From positions 4,295,475-4,359,474 of the forward strand of contig JAUOZS010000001.1 in NCBI GenBank assembly GCA_032334055.1: 64,000 nucleotides of DNA, read 5' to 3'. Made by a program: the position numbers and the translations under genes. The stretch's first letter is position 1. Each line of letters begins with the position of its first letter. Source of the DNA: Selenomonadales bacterium 4137-cl. Its GTDB lineage: Bacteria; Bacillota; Negativicutes; Sporomusales; UBA7701. The notes under the pieces are model-generated. The model saw only the letters and a list, made by a program, of their open reading frames with translations, was not told the DNA's origin and searched no databases. This document shows positions 17,294 through 26,446 of this stretch, in pieces.

Positions 17294-19366
17294 TTGACAC
17301 ACTTCAGATACAACCGGTTCCTGGTCGCCCTCATCTTTGCCGGTCTCCTCGCCGCCCTGGCGATCGGCTGGCAGCGTCATACCGTCGAAGTCGGCAACTC
17401 CCGGGTCGAAACCGTCATGGACTACGAGGAGGTCGTCGAACTCGCACAGATGGAAGGCGTGCCGGTGCCCGAAATGATGCGCATGCTCAAAGAAGCGGGC
17501 CTCACCTCCCTCGCCGTTTACGAAATGACCCTCGAAAAACTGCAGAAAAGCGGCAAACTCACCGTCGTCCCCGGCGCCGAGCTTCTCGCCCATTACCGCT
17601 CCGGCGAAATCGACAAGCCGCTCTTCCAGGAAAGTGGCGGCCGCATCGATCCCGCACAGGTATACATATTCGCCGACAGGCAGAACCCCGGCGACCAAAG
17701 CTTCTTCGAGGAACTCACCGCCGACCTCTCCCGGCGCCTCGGCGCAGGCCGCGTCCATTCCCTCACCCCGCTCGACAACCGCCTGGCCGTAGCCGTCGAC
17801 ACCAGCTTCGACAAAACCCTCAAATGGAACCTCGGCCTTCCCAGCCATCAGATGCAGGACGCCGCCGACAACGGCTTCGCCATCGTCGCCCGGCCCAGCA
17901 ACTACACCAAAGTCAAACCCGACGACGTGAGCGCCGTCTTCGCGCGCCTCAGCCCCTTCGCCGCCCACATCAGCGGCCTGATGTTCGTCGGCGAGGAAGC
18001 CCTCGGCTTCCCCGACCTCCTGCCGCTCACCGCCCGCCTCATCGCCGAAAGCGGCTACACCCTCTACATGATCGAGCATCCCGTCCAACTTCAGTTCATC
18101 AAGCAGGAGGGCCTCACCGCCATCGCCGCCGCGGCCGGCTACCGGGCCGCCCGCGTCTACGTCATCCCCAAAGACGAACAGCCCAGAATCGCCGTCAACA
18201 CCGCCATCAACCGCTGGGCGCTTTCCGACCGCGAACGCAACATCAGGGTCAACCTGCTGCGCAAATTCGAACGCACCGACCCCGGTCAGAGCCTCACCGA
18301 AACCAATCTCCGCTACATCAGCGGCGTCAAAAAGGCCGTCGAAGCCAAAGGCTTCACCCTCGGCCGGGCCGGCGTCTTCCAGCCCTACTTCCCGGCCCCC
18401 TGGCTGCTCGCCGTCGTCATCCTCGGCGTCACCGCGGCCGGCGTCCTCTTCCTCACCCTCGTCTGGCCGTTTCCCGTCCGCTGGCAATACATCCTCCTCA
18501 TCGTCATCGCCCTGGCCCTCGCCATCCCCGTCCTCGCCGGCGGCGGCACCCTGGCCCGCCAGGCCACCGCCCTCGCCGCGGCCGTACTCTTCCCCACCCT
18601 CGCCATGACCTGGCAGCTCGACCGCTGGCGGAGCAGTCCGCCCCGGGAAGGCTCAGCGCTCGCGCGCATCCTCGTCGACGGCCTCGGCGGCCTCACCGTC
18701 GCCACCCTCATGTCCCTGGCCGGCGGCCTCTACCTCGGCGCCGTCCTCGGCGACATCCGCTTCCTGCTCGAAATCGAAATCTTCCGCGGCGTGAAGCTCA
18801 CCCTTATCCTGCCGCTCCTCCTTATCACCGTCATCTACATCGTCCGCTACAACCCGTGGGGCGGCGGGCGCATCGACAGCCCGCAGGCCGTCGTCGCCCA
18901 GCTCAAACGCGTCCTCGACTACCCCGTCTACGTCAAAACCCTGCTCCTCTTCGCCGCCGGCGCCGGCGCCGCCTGGGTATTCATCGGCCGCTCGGGCCAC
19001 ACCGCCGGCGTGCCCGTCCCCGCCTTCGAAATCAAACTCAGGACCTTCCTCGAACAAACCATGTACGCCCGGCCGCGGGAGAAGGAATTCCTCATCGGCC
19101 ACCCCGCCTTTCTTGTTGCCGTCCTGGCCCTCTACCGGCAGTGGCCGCGGCTTGCCCACTACGTCCTCATCGTCGCCGCCACCGTGGGGCAGGGCTCGAT
19201 GGTCGAAACCTTCGCCCACCTGCGCACCCCTGTTTTTATGTCCTTGGTCAGGGGCCTCGACGGGCTTCTGGTAGGAGCCCTCATCGGCATCCTCGCCGTC
19301 GTCGCCGTGCAGCTCCTGCACTATCTCTCGTTCTTGCTGGGAAGGAGACTTGCCCCTCATGAGTGA
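17294..19366 (+). CDS. DUF5693 multi-pass membrane protein
   Basis: A 690-residue protein with one N-terminal membrane anchor (about 9-25). A large extracytoplasmic domain (about 30-370) carries VMDYEEVVELAQMEGVPVPEMMRMLKEAG and FVGEEALGFPD. About eight membrane helices fill residues 375-690. This is the arrangement of DUF5693 proteins, which are typically next to csaB in diderm and monoderm Firmicutes. The start is TTG with GGGAG upstream. It overlaps csaB by 8 bases, so a role in cell-wall polymer pyruvylation or S-layer anchoring is likely but unproven. Confidence 0.82.
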   Translation: MTHFRYNRFLVALIFAGLLAALAIGWQRHTVEVGNSRVETVMDYEEVVELAQMEGVPVPEMMRMLKEAGLTSLAVYEMTLEKLQKSGKLTVVPGAELLAHYRSGEIDKPLFQESGGRIDPAQVYIFADRQNPGDQSFFEELTADLSRRLGAGRVHSLTPLDNRLAVAVDTSFDKTLKWNLGLPSHQMQDAADNGFAIVARPSNYTKVKPDDVSAVFARLSPFAAHISGLMFVGEEALGFPDLLPLTARLIAESGYTLYMIEHPVQLQFIKQEGLTAIAAAAGYRAARVYVIPKDEQPRIAVNTAINRWALSDRERNIRVNLLRKFERTDPGQSLTETNLRYISGVKKAVEAKGFTLGRAGVFQPYFPAPWLLAVVILGVTAAGVLFLTLVWPFPVRWQYILLIVIALALAIPVLAGGGTLARQATALAAAVLFPTLAMTWQLDRWRSSPPREGSALARILVDGLGGLTVATLMSLAGGLYLGAVLGDIRFLLEIEIFRGVKLTLILPLLLITVIYIVRYNPWGGGRIDSPQAVVAQLKRVLDYPVYVKTLLLFAAGAGAAWVFIGRSGHTAGVPVPAFEIKLRTFLEQTMYARPREKEFLIGHPAFLVAVLALYRQWPRLAHYVLIVAATVGQGSMVETFAHLRTPVFMSLVRGLDGLLVGALIGILAVVAVQLLHYLSFLLGRRLAPHE

Positions 19367-20462
19367 GATCGTCATCTCCGGATACTACGGATTCGGCAAC
19401 GCCGGCGACGAAGCGATGCTGACAGCCATGATCGAAGCCCTGACCGACGTAAACCCCGCGGTCAGGATCACCGTCATCTCCGGCTGTCCGGCCGACACCC
19501 GCCGCCGCCACGGCGTGGCCTCCGTATTTCGCCTCAACTACCCCGAAATCATCCGCATCCTCAGGAAAAGCGACCTGCTCATCAGCGGCGGCGGCAGCCT
19601 CCTCCAGGACGTCACCAGCGACCGCAGCCTCTACTACTATCTCAGCATCATGATGCTCGCCGAAAAACTCGGCAAACCCGTCATGCTCTACGCCCAGGGG
19701 ATCGGCCCGGTACGCGGCGCCATGGCCAAAGGCGCCATGCGCCACATCGGCAACATGGTCGACCTCATCACCGTCCGCGACGAAGGCTCCCGCACCGAAC
19801 TCAAATCCCTCGGCGTCGACGTGCCGCCCATCCACGTCACCGCCGACCCCGTCCTCGCCCTTCACCAGGTCGACAAGGGCATCGGCCGGGCAATCCTCAA
19901 AAAGCGCGACCTCGAAGGCAACGCCCCCCTCATCGGCATATCCGTCCGCGAATGGAAAGACTGGACCTACTACAAAACCACCCTGGCCGAAGCGGCCGAC
20001 AGGCTGGTAGCCGAATGCGGCGCCCGTCTCGTCTTCCTGCCCATGCAATGGCCCGACGACATGAACATCGCCCGGAGGATCGCCGACCGGATGAAACAGC
20101 CGGCCGCCGTTCTCGAGGAAGAATATACCACCAGCGAACTGTTATCACTCGTGGGCAACCTGGACATGCTTATCGGTATCAGGCTTCACGCCCTCATCTT
20201 CGCCGCCGTAATGCACGTGCCGCTCATCGGCATCTCCTACGACCCCAAGATCGACCGCTTCCTCGAAACCGTAGGCGATAAGCCGGTAGGCACCCTGCAG
20301 AACTTCACCGCCGACGCCCTGCTCGCCAAGGTCCGGGCCCTGTGGCCGGAAATCAGGCACCCCAGCAGAGAGCGCGCCGCGCGGATCGGCGAACTCAGGC
20401 AAAAAGCGTTCCGCAACGCCGAACTGGCCATGGCCCTGATCGAGAACCGGAAGCGGGGTTAG
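19359..20462 (+). CDS. csaB: Polysaccharide pyruvyl transferase CsaB
   Basis: A 367-residue CsaB, which adds a pyruvyl ketal to a cell-wall polysaccharide so that SLH-domain proteins can bind. It has the N-terminal GYYGFGNAGDEAML, the central SGGGSLLQD, YAQGIGPVRG and the C-terminal IGIRLHALIFAAV, all typical. The ATG at 19359 has GAAGGAG about 11 bases upstream; a TTG at 19350 is too close to it. It is coupled to the DUF5693 gene. Confidence 0.93.
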   Translation: MSEIVISGYYGFGNAGDEAMLTAMIEALTDVNPAVRITVISGCPADTRRRHGVASVFRLNYPEIIRILRKSDLLISGGGSLLQDVTSDRSLYYYLSIMMLAEKLGKPVMLYAQGIGPVRGAMAKGAMRHIGNMVDLITVRDEGSRTELKSLGVDVPPIHVTADPVLALHQVDKGIGRAILKKRDLEGNAPLIGISVREWKDWTYYKTTLAEAADRLVAECGARLVFLPMQWPDDMNIARRIADRMKQPAAVLEEEYTTSELLSLVGNLDMLIGIRLHALIFAAVMHVPLIGISYDPKIDRFLETVGDKPVGTLQNFTADALLAKVRALWPEIRHPSRERAARIGELRQKAFRNAELAMALIENRKRG

Positions 20463-20463
20463 C

Positions 20464-21306
20464 ATGCCGAAAGGATTCCGTACTTACGCCGGCATAACGC
20501 TCGGCGCGGTCCTTACCGCCGTCGCGCTTAATATGTTCCTCATCCCCAACAAAGTGGCCGCCGGCGGCGTAAGCGGCATGGCCACCGTGCTCCATTACCT
20601 CGTCGGCGCCCCCGTCGGCGTCACCATGCTCGCCCTCAACATCCCCCTCTTCCTGGCCAGCATCAAAGTCCTCGGCGCCACATTCGGCGTCCGGACCCTC
20701 TACGGCGCCGCCATCCTCGCCGCCGCCATCGACCTCACCGCCCCCTTCACCCCCGTCCTCACCCACGACCTCCTTCTAAGCTCCCTCTACGGCGGCGTCC
20801 TCTCCGGCGTCGGCATGGGCATCGTCTTCCGCTTCGGCGGCACCACCGCCGGCACCGACCTCGCCGCCGCCATCATCAACAAAATTACCCGCATCAGCCT
20901 CGGCCAGGCCCTCCTGGCCGTAGACTTCTTCGTCATCGCCTCCGCCGGCATCGCCTTCAAAAGCGCCGAACTCTCCCTCTACGCCCTCATCTCCCTGTGG
21001 CTCACCAGCCACATCATCGACCTCGTCCAGGAAGGCCCCAGCACCGCCAAAGCCTTTCTCATCGTCAGCGACGCCTCCGAAACCGTCGCCAACCGGATAA
21101 TGACCGAAATGGGTCGCGGCGTCACCTTCCTCCAGGGCAAAGGCGGCTTCACCCGCCAACCGCGCGAAATCCTCTTCTGCGTCGTCGCCACCAACGAAGT
21201 CGTCCGCCTCAAGGAGCTCGTCAACAGCGTCGACCCGGCGGCGTTTGTGATCGTGGCGGACGCCCACGAAGTAATGGGCGAAGGCTTTACCCGTCGGCAG
21301 TTATAG
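20464..21306 (+). CDS. YitT family membrane protein (DUF161/DUF2179)
   Basis: A 280-residue protein. The N-terminal 190 residues form about five membrane helices, with PNKVAAGGVSGMATVL and RFGGTTAGTDLAAAI, typical of YitT proteins. The C-terminal cytoplasmic domain (about 200-280) is DUF2179, with GRGVTFLQGKGGFT and DPAAFVIVADAHEVMGEGF. The transported substance is unknown. It starts one base after the csaB stop, so it belongs to the same transcript. Confidence 0.9.
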   Translation: MPKGFRTYAGITLGAVLTAVALNMFLIPNKVAAGGVSGMATVLHYLVGAPVGVTMLALNIPLFLASIKVLGATFGVRTLYGAAILAAAIDLTAPFTPVLTHDLLLSSLYGGVLSGVGMGIVFRFGGTTAGTDLAAAIINKITRISLGQALLAVDFFVIASAGIAFKSAELSLYALISLWLTSHIIDLVQEGPSTAKAFLIVSDASETVANRIMTEMGRGVTFLQGKGGFTRQPREILFCVVATNEVVRLKELVNSVDPAAFVIVADAHEVMGEGFTRRQL

Positions 21307-21307
21307 G

Positions 21308-21431
21308 GGGAGGCCGTTTAAACGCCCATCTGCTGCGTTACTCCTCGGTTGCCATCCTCAGCGTACGTTCGTGTACGCTTCCGGTGTCAACCTCCGGTGC
21401 GCCTTGCATCTGGACGTTTAAACGACCTCCC
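21308..21431 (+). repeat. Intergenic palindromic repeat, copy 3
   Basis: Arms GGGAGGCCGTTTAAACG and CGTTTAAACGACCTCCC enclose CATCTGCTGCGTTACTCCTCGG, the palindrome GCGTACGTTCGTGTACGC and CCTCCGGTGCGCCTTGCATCTGG. Nearly identical to copy 4 on the other side of the transketolase subunit gene. The next 150 bases hold only an AT-rich stretch before the ribosome site. Confidence 0.9.
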
Positions 21432-21587
21432 GGCAGTTTTGGGAAAACGACGAGCCTACGTAAGACCGCCGACGCAGCGTGTAGCCGCTCCCAGCCGGAA
21501 ACATAGCCGGCGGGATAAAGCTAAAAACAGCCAAATGCATTTATATAATTTCAGATGATTTAAGTATCGTTCCAGAAGGAGGTACCT

Positions 21588-22421
21588 ATGTCCACGCAGC
21601 TCACCCCCGAAATACTCGCCGAACTGGCCAAGCGGGCCACAGCGGTCCGCAAAAACATCATCGAAATGGTCACCGCCGCCAAATCCGGCCACCCCGGCGG
21701 CTCGCTGTCCGCGGCCGACATCCTCGTCACCCTCTACTTCGCCGTCATGCGCGTCGATCCTCATGCCCCGGCCGATCCGGAGCGCGACCGCTTCGTCCTC
21801 AGCAAAGGCCACGCCGCCCCTGTCCTCTACGCGACGCTGGCCGAGCGCGGCTTCTTTTCCCATAGCGAACTCTGCACCCTCCGCCAGATCGACAGCCGCC
21901 TCCAGGGCCACCCCGACATGAAAAGCGTCCCCGGCGTCGACATGTCCACCGGCTCCCTCGGCCAGGGCCTCAGCGCCGCCAACGGCATGGCCCTCGCCGG
22001 CCGCGTCGACGGCAAGGACTGGCGCGTATACGCCCTCCTCGGCGACGGCGAACTCGAAGAAGGCCAGATATGGGAAGCCGCCATGCTCGCCGCCCACTAC
22101 AAACTCGACAACCTCACCGCCTTCGTCGACTACAACGGCCTCCAGATCGACGGCCCGGTCAGCGAAGTCATGTCGCCCCTGCCCATCCCCGAAAAATGGC
22201 GGGCCTTCGGCTGGCACGTCCTTGAAATCGACGGCCACGACTACAACGCCATCTACGACGCCATCGAAACGGCAAAAACGGTAAAAGGCAAGCCCACCAT
22301 GATCGTCGCCAAAACGGTCAAAGGCAAAGGCGTCTGCAGCATGGAAGGCATCGCCGACTGGCACGGTAAAGCCCCTAGCTCAGAGGAGTGCGTAAAGTTC
22401 CTGGCAGAACTTTGCGGTTAA
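21588..22421 (+). CDS. Transketolase, N-terminal subunit
   Basis: A 277-residue protein covering the thiamine-diphosphate pyrophosphate-binding half of transketolase. It has SGHPGGSLSAADIL, SKGHAAPVLYATLAERGF, HPDMKSVPGVDMSTGSLGQGLS and GDGELEEGQIWEAA (the GDG...N cofactor motif ends at VDYNGLQ). It moves two-carbon units in the pentose phosphate pathway with the C-terminal subunit encoded next. AGGAGG precedes the ATG. The split-gene form is common in Firmicutes and archaea. Confidence 0.96.
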   Translation: MSTQLTPEILAELAKRATAVRKNIIEMVTAAKSGHPGGSLSAADILVTLYFAVMRVDPHAPADPERDRFVLSKGHAAPVLYATLAERGFFSHSELCTLRQIDSRLQGHPDMKSVPGVDMSTGSLGQGLSAANGMALAGRVDGKDWRVYALLGDGELEEGQIWEAAMLAAHYKLDNLTAFVDYNGLQIDGPVSEVMSPLPIPEKWRAFGWHVLEIDGHDYNAIYDAIETAKTVKGKPTMIVAKTVKGKGVCSMEGIADWHGKAPSSEECVKFLAELCG

Positions 22422-22425
22422 CAAG

Positions 22426-22549
22426 GGTCAGGCCGTAAAACGCCCATCTGCGGCGTTGCTCCTCGGTTGCCATCCTCAGCGTACGTTCGAGTACGCTTCC
22501 GGTGTCAACCTCCGGTGCGCCTTGCATCTGGACATTTTACGACCAGACC
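22426..22549 (+). repeat. Intergenic palindromic repeat, copy 4
   Basis: Arms GGTCAGGCCGTAAAACG and CATTTTACGACCAGACC with the same centre as copy 3. It sits between the two transketolase subunit genes, so it is probably transcribed and folds into a long hairpin. Confidence 0.9.
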
Positions 22550-22591
22550 GGCAATCCGAGGATACGTTTTTGAATTGAGGTGTATACATAC

Positions 22592-23527
22592 ATGGGAAAA
22601 GCAACCCGTGAAGCATATGGAGAGGCTTTAAAAGAACTCGGCGGGCGCTACGAGGACATCATCGTCCTTGACGCCGACCTCTCCAAATCCACCAAAACCA
22701 ACGTCTTCGCCAAAGCCTACCCCGGCCGGTTCTTCAACGTCGGCATCGCCGAGCAGAACCTCATCGGCACCGCCGCCGGCCTCGCCGCCGCCGGCAAGAT
22801 CCCCTTCGTCTCCACCTTCGCCATGTTCGCCGCCGGCCGGGCCTACGAGCAGGTACGCAACTCCGTCGGCTACCCCCGGCTCAACGTCAAAATCTGCGCC
22901 ACCCACGCCGGCCTCACCGTCGGCGAAGACGGCGCCACCCACCAGGCCATCGAAGACATCGGTCTCATGCGGGCCATCCCAGGCATGACCGTCATCGTCC
23001 CCGCCGACGCCACCGAGACCCACCAGGCCGTAGCCTGGGCCGCCGAACACAAAGGCCCCGTCTACCTCCGCCTCGGCCGCATGGCCGTCCCCGACGTTTT
23101 CGGGGAAAGCTACCGCTTCGCCCCCGGACAGGCCGCCCTCCTCGCCGAAGGCGCCGACCTCACCATCATCGCCTGCGGCGTCATGGTCGCCCCCGCCCGC
23201 CGGGCCGCCGACGAGCTCACCCAGTCCGGCCTCAGCGCCCGCGTCCTCAACATGCCCACCATCAAACCCATCGACAGCGCGGCGATCGTCAAAGCCGCCC
23301 GCGACACCGGCGCCGTCGTCACCTGCGAAGAGCACTCCGTCATCGGCGGCCTAGGCAGCGCCGTCGCCGAAGTCCTCGGCGAAAATGCCCCCGTACCCAT
23401 GGAAAGAGTCGGCATCCTCGACACCTTCGGCGAATCGGGCACCCCCGACGCCCTCCTCGCCAAATACAACCTCACCGTCGCCGACATCGTCCGCGCCGCC
23501 AAGCGGGTTGTCGAACGCAAACGCTAG
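22592..23527 (+). CDS. Transketolase, C-terminal subunit
   Basis: A 311-residue protein with the pyrimidine-binding and C-terminal domains of transketolase. It has DADLSKSTKT, RFFNVGIAEQNLIGTAAGLA (catalytic Glu), THAGLTVGEDGATHQAIEDI and CEEHSVIGGLGSAVAEVL. GAGGTG at 22577-22582 gives about 10 bases to the ATG at 22592; the GTG at 22580 lies within that ribosome site. It works with the N-terminal subunit as a heterodimer pair. Confidence 0.95.
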   Translation: MGKATREAYGEALKELGGRYEDIIVLDADLSKSTKTNVFAKAYPGRFFNVGIAEQNLIGTAAGLAAAGKIPFVSTFAMFAAGRAYEQVRNSVGYPRLNVKICATHAGLTVGEDGATHQAIEDIGLMRAIPGMTVIVPADATETHQAVAWAAEHKGPVYLRLGRMAVPDVFGESYRFAPGQAALLAEGADLTIIACGVMVAPARRAADELTQSGLSARVLNMPTIKPIDSAAIVKAARDTGAVVTCEEHSVIGGLGSAVAEVLGENAPVPMERVGILDTFGESGTPDALLAKYNLTVADIVRAAKRVVERKR

Positions 23528-23543
23528 TTTCAGGACAAAATAT

Positions 23544-23589
23544 AAAGAGACTTGTTTAAAGCATATACTTTAAGCAAGTCTCTTTTTTT
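23544..23589 (+). terminator. Strong terminator after the transketolase genes
   Basis: Stem AAAGAGACTTG/CAAGTCTCTTT with a second stem TTTAAAG/CTTTAA inside, followed by a run of seven T. Confidence 0.92.
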
Positions 23590-23593
23590 CATT

Positions 23594-23669
23594 GCTGCGG
23601 CCGCAAAACGCCCATCCGCGGCTTCGCTCCTCCGGTGCCCCTTGCATCTTGGCCTTTATCAGCCGCAGC
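23594..23669 (+). repeat. Intergenic palindromic repeat, copy 5 (short form)
   Basis: Arms GCTGCGGC and GCCGCAGC around AAAACGCCCATCCGCGGC and GCTCCTCCGGTGCCCCTTGCAT. The central GTACG palindrome is missing, leaving 76 bases. Confidence 0.8.
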
Positions 23670-23727
23670 GGCAAATCGGGAGGACGGTCCAGATTTCAAG
23701 CGCCCACCCGCGCAGGGAGGTACCGTC

Positions 23728-24471
23728 ATGGCCCTTTGGAAAGTCGTCCATCTCGGCAACAGAATCCTCCGCCGCATCGCCATCTGCGTCGTCATGGCCG
23801 TCGCCGCCCTCGGCCTTGGCGAAGCCGCCGCCATGGCCGCCACCATGCTCATCTCCCTCGCCCTCTACGCCCTCGCCTTCGGCTGGAAATTCGCCGTCGG
23901 CTTCACCGTCCTCCTCCTCGCCCACGAACTCGGCCACCTCGTAGCCGCCCGCGTCGTCGGGCTGCGATCGTCCACCCCCGTATTCGTCCCCTTCCTCGGC
24001 GCCGTCATCAGACTGCGCCAGCCGCCCATCAACGCCAAAATGGAAGCCAACATCGCCGTCGGCGGTCCCGCCGCCGGCACCCTCAGCGCCCTCGTCTGCC
24101 TCGTCTTCTACCTCTGGACCGACAGTGCCCTCATGCTCGTCCTCGCCTACACGGCCTGCCTCCTCAACCTCTTCAACCTCATCCCCTGCGCCCCTCTCGA
24201 CGGCGGCAAAATCGCCGCCGCCATCTCGCCCCGCATGTGGTGGCTCGGCAGTTTCGCCGCCGGGGCGCTGTTTTTTTACACCCGCAACCTCCTCATCCTC
24301 TTCATCTTCGCCTTCTCCCTCGCCCAACTGTGGAGAGGGGAGGGGGTCGACCCCGGCGCCCGCTACTACAACCTCGGCCTCGGCCAGCGGATCAAGGTCG
24401 CCCTGTGGTACTTCGGCCTGCTGGGGGTCTTAGGAGTGGCTACTGTATACTTAGTTGAGTTGCTACGCTAA
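23728..24471 (+). CDS. M50-type membrane metalloprotease
   Basis: A 247-residue protein with about six membrane helices. HELGH (66-70) is the zinc motif inside a helix, and PLDGGKI near 150 is the second metal-ligand motif of site-2 proteases. Such enzymes cut membrane-embedded substrates, but the substrate here is unknown. No PDZ domain is present, so it is of the compact SpoIVFB/YwhC type. GGGAGG precedes the ATG. The gene is flanked by two copies of the palindromic repeat. Confidence 0.88.
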   Translation: MALWKVVHLGNRILRRIAICVVMAVAALGLGEAAAMAATMLISLALYALAFGWKFAVGFTVLLLAHELGHLVAARVVGLRSSTPVFVPFLGAVIRLRQPPINAKMEANIAVGGPAAGTLSALVCLVFYLWTDSALMLVLAYTACLLNLFNLIPCAPLDGGKIAAAISPRMWWLGSFAAGALFFYTRNLLILFIFAFSLAQLWRGEGVDPGARYYNLGLGQRIKVALWYFGLLGVLGVATVYLVELLR

Positions 24472-24479
24472 TTAACTAG

Positions 24480-24601
24480 CGGCCGTTGATAACCCCTCAT
24501 CTGCTGCGTTGCTCCTCGGAGCGATTGCTTGCGTACGTTCGAGTACGCGGCGCTGCTCGCTCCTCCGGTGCGCCTTGCATCTAAGGGGTTCTGAACGGCC
24601 G
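24480..24601 (+). repeat. Intergenic palindromic repeat, copy 6
   Basis: Arms CGGCCGTT and AACGGCCG enclose GATAACCCCTCATCTGCTGC, the palindrome GCGTACGTTCGAGTACGC and GCTCCTCCGGTGCGCCTTGCATC. Confidence 0.9.
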
Positions 24602-24870
24602 TGGCGCATTTCGGGGAACGGACGACGCGCCGGAGAGGGCGGAGAACATAGGCGTACTGCGCCGTAACTCCGGCGCACAGCCTGCGTTCTTCGCCACAGC
24701 ACCTGGTATTGCCCCTCACCCCCGCCGACAAAAATCGACCGATCGGACAATTTTGCGCAGGAAAGAAGGTTTTTCGCTAAAAAAGTCGAAAAAAAATAAG
24801 TTGGATGGACATGACTTGCTAGTCCAAGCCCTGCCTGCAGCACCACTCACACAAAGGGGGAATGGCATCC
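24602..24870 (+). other. Region before ftsE without a gene
   Basis: This stretch has a 9-bp inverted repeat, GCGCCGGAG at 24627-24635 and CTCCGGCGC at 24668-24676, and a purine-rich tract near 24770-24800. I see no consensus promoter and no protein frame. It probably carries the leader of the ftsE operon. Confidence 0.4.
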
Positions 24871-25557
24871 GTGATTCATATGGCTGGAGTCTCGAAGATA
24901 TACAGCAACGGCTCTGTTGCCCTCTCCGACATCAACGTCGCCATCGACAAAGGTGACTTCGTTTTTATCGTCGGCCCCAGCGGCGCCGGTAAATCCACCT
25001 TCATAAAACTCCTTTTCCGCGAAGAGTTGCCCACCAGCGGCGAACTGAGCGTCAACGGCCGCAACGTCGCCGAACTCGAGCCGGCCGAAGTCCCGTACCT
25101 CAGGCGCGGCCTGGGCATCGTCTTTCAGGACTTCCGCCTGCTCCCCAACAAAACCGTCTACGATAACGTCGCCTTCGCCATGGAAGTCATCGAATCGCCG
25201 CGGCGCGAAATCCAGAAGAGGGTCCACCACGTCCTCGACCTCGTCGGCCTCCGCCACAAAGCCCGCACCTATCCGGGGCACCTTTCCGGGGGCGAACAGC
25301 AGCGCGTCGCCATCGCCCGCGCCATCGTCAACAACCCCACCATCGTCATCGCCGACGAACCCACCGGCAACCTCGACCCCGACACCTCGTGGGAAATCAT
25401 GAAAATCTTCGAACGCATCAACAAAGCCGGCACCACCATGGTCATGGCCACCCATGACAAAATGGTCGTCGACGCCATGAAAAAACGCGTCATCGCAATC
25501 GAGCAGGGCCGCATCGCCCGCGACCAGGAAGGTGGGCAGTACGGCTATGAAAGTTAG
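24871..25557 (+). CDS. ftsE: Cell-division ATP-binding protein FtsE
   Basis: A 228-residue ABC ATPase that, with FtsX, controls a periplasmic or wall murein hydrolase during division. Walker A GPSGAGKST is at 35-43, the signature HLSGGEQQRVAIARA is near 133, and Walker B ADEPTGNLDPDTS follows. I prefer GTG at 24871, since AAAGGGGG is about 11 bases upstream and the protein then begins MIHMAGVSKIY like homologues; ATG at 24862 is too close to the ribosome site. It overlaps ftsX by 11 bases. Confidence 0.95.
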   Translation: MIHMAGVSKIYSNGSVALSDINVAIDKGDFVFIVGPSGAGKSTFIKLLFREELPTSGELSVNGRNVAELEPAEVPYLRRGLGIVFQDFRLLPNKTVYDNVAFAMEVIESPRREIQKRVHHVLDLVGLRHKARTYPGHLSGGEQQRVAIARAIVNNPTIVIADEPTGNLDPDTSWEIMKIFERINKAGTTMVMATHDKMVVDAMKKRVIAIEQGRIARDQEGGQYGYES

Positions 25558-26434
25558 GACCTTCGAATACTTCATCCGCGAAGCATTCTCCTCACTTAGG
25601 CACAACGGCCTGATGAGCATCGCCTCCGTCAGCACCGTCGCCCTGTCGCTGCTCATCCTCGGCATGTTCCTCATCATGGTCCTCAACCTCAACCACATGG
25701 CCTCCACCCTCGAATCCCAGGTCCAGATATCCGTCTACCTCAAGGACAACCTCACCGACCTGGAAACCCGCGAAGTCGGCACCCGCATCACCAAAGTCCC
25801 CGGCGTCGTCCAGGTCACCTTCGTCAACAAGGATCAGGCTTTGGCCCGCTTCAAACAGCGCCTCGGCGAGCAGCAGGGCATCCTGGCCGTCCTCGGCGAC
25901 ACCAACCCCCTGCCCAACGCGTTCGAAGTAAAGGTGGACAAGCCCGGCATGGTCAAACCGGTAGCCGAGGCTGTCGCCAAATTCAAAGGCGTCGAAAACG
26001 CCCGCTTCGGGCAGGAAATCATCGAACAACTCTTCACCCTCACCAAAATGATCCGTCTCATCGGCCTCGCCTTGATACTCTTCCTGGCGCTCGCCGCCCT
26101 CTTCATAATCTCCAACACCATCCGCATCACCGTCTTCGCCCGCCGCAAGGAAATCGGCATCATGAAATACGTCGGCGCCACCGACTCCTTCATTCGCTGG
26201 CCCTTCCTCATCGAAGGCATGATCCTCGGCTTCTGCGGCGCGGGCATCGCCGTCTTCCTCCTCATCGAAGCATACACCGTCCTTACCGGGCAGATCTACC
26301 AAAAACTCGTCTTCCTGCCCCTCATCCCCAAGTATCCCTTCCTCACCTATGTCAGCGTCTTCATCCTCGCCGCCGGCACCGTCATCGGCGCCCTCGGCAG
26401 CACCATATCCCTGAAAAGATTCATGAAGGTATAA
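25547..26434 (+). CDS. ftsX: Cell-division protein FtsX
   Basis: A 295-residue permease-like protein with four membrane helices. One lies at about 25-45. A large extracellular loop (about 50-160, SQVQISVYLKDNLTDLETREV) contacts the hydrolase regulator. Three helices fill about 165-290. It forms the FtsEX complex. ATG at 25547 lies inside the end of ftsE behind GGAAGGTGGG. The EnvC-like gene 12 bases downstream is its likely partner. Confidence 0.95.
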   Translation: MKVRTFEYFIREAFSSLRHNGLMSIASVSTVALSLLILGMFLIMVLNLNHMASTLESQVQISVYLKDNLTDLETREVGTRITKVPGVVQVTFVNKDQALARFKQRLGEQQGILAVLGDTNPLPNAFEVKVDKPGMVKPVAEAVAKFKGVENARFGQEIIEQLFTLTKMIRLIGLALILFLALAALFIISNTIRITVFARRKEIGIMKYVGATDSFIRWPFLIEGMILGFCGAGIAVFLLIEAYTVLTGQIYQKLVFLPLIPKYPFLTYVSVFILAAGTVIGALGSTISLKRFMKV

Positions 26435-26446
26435 AGGAGGTATTCG

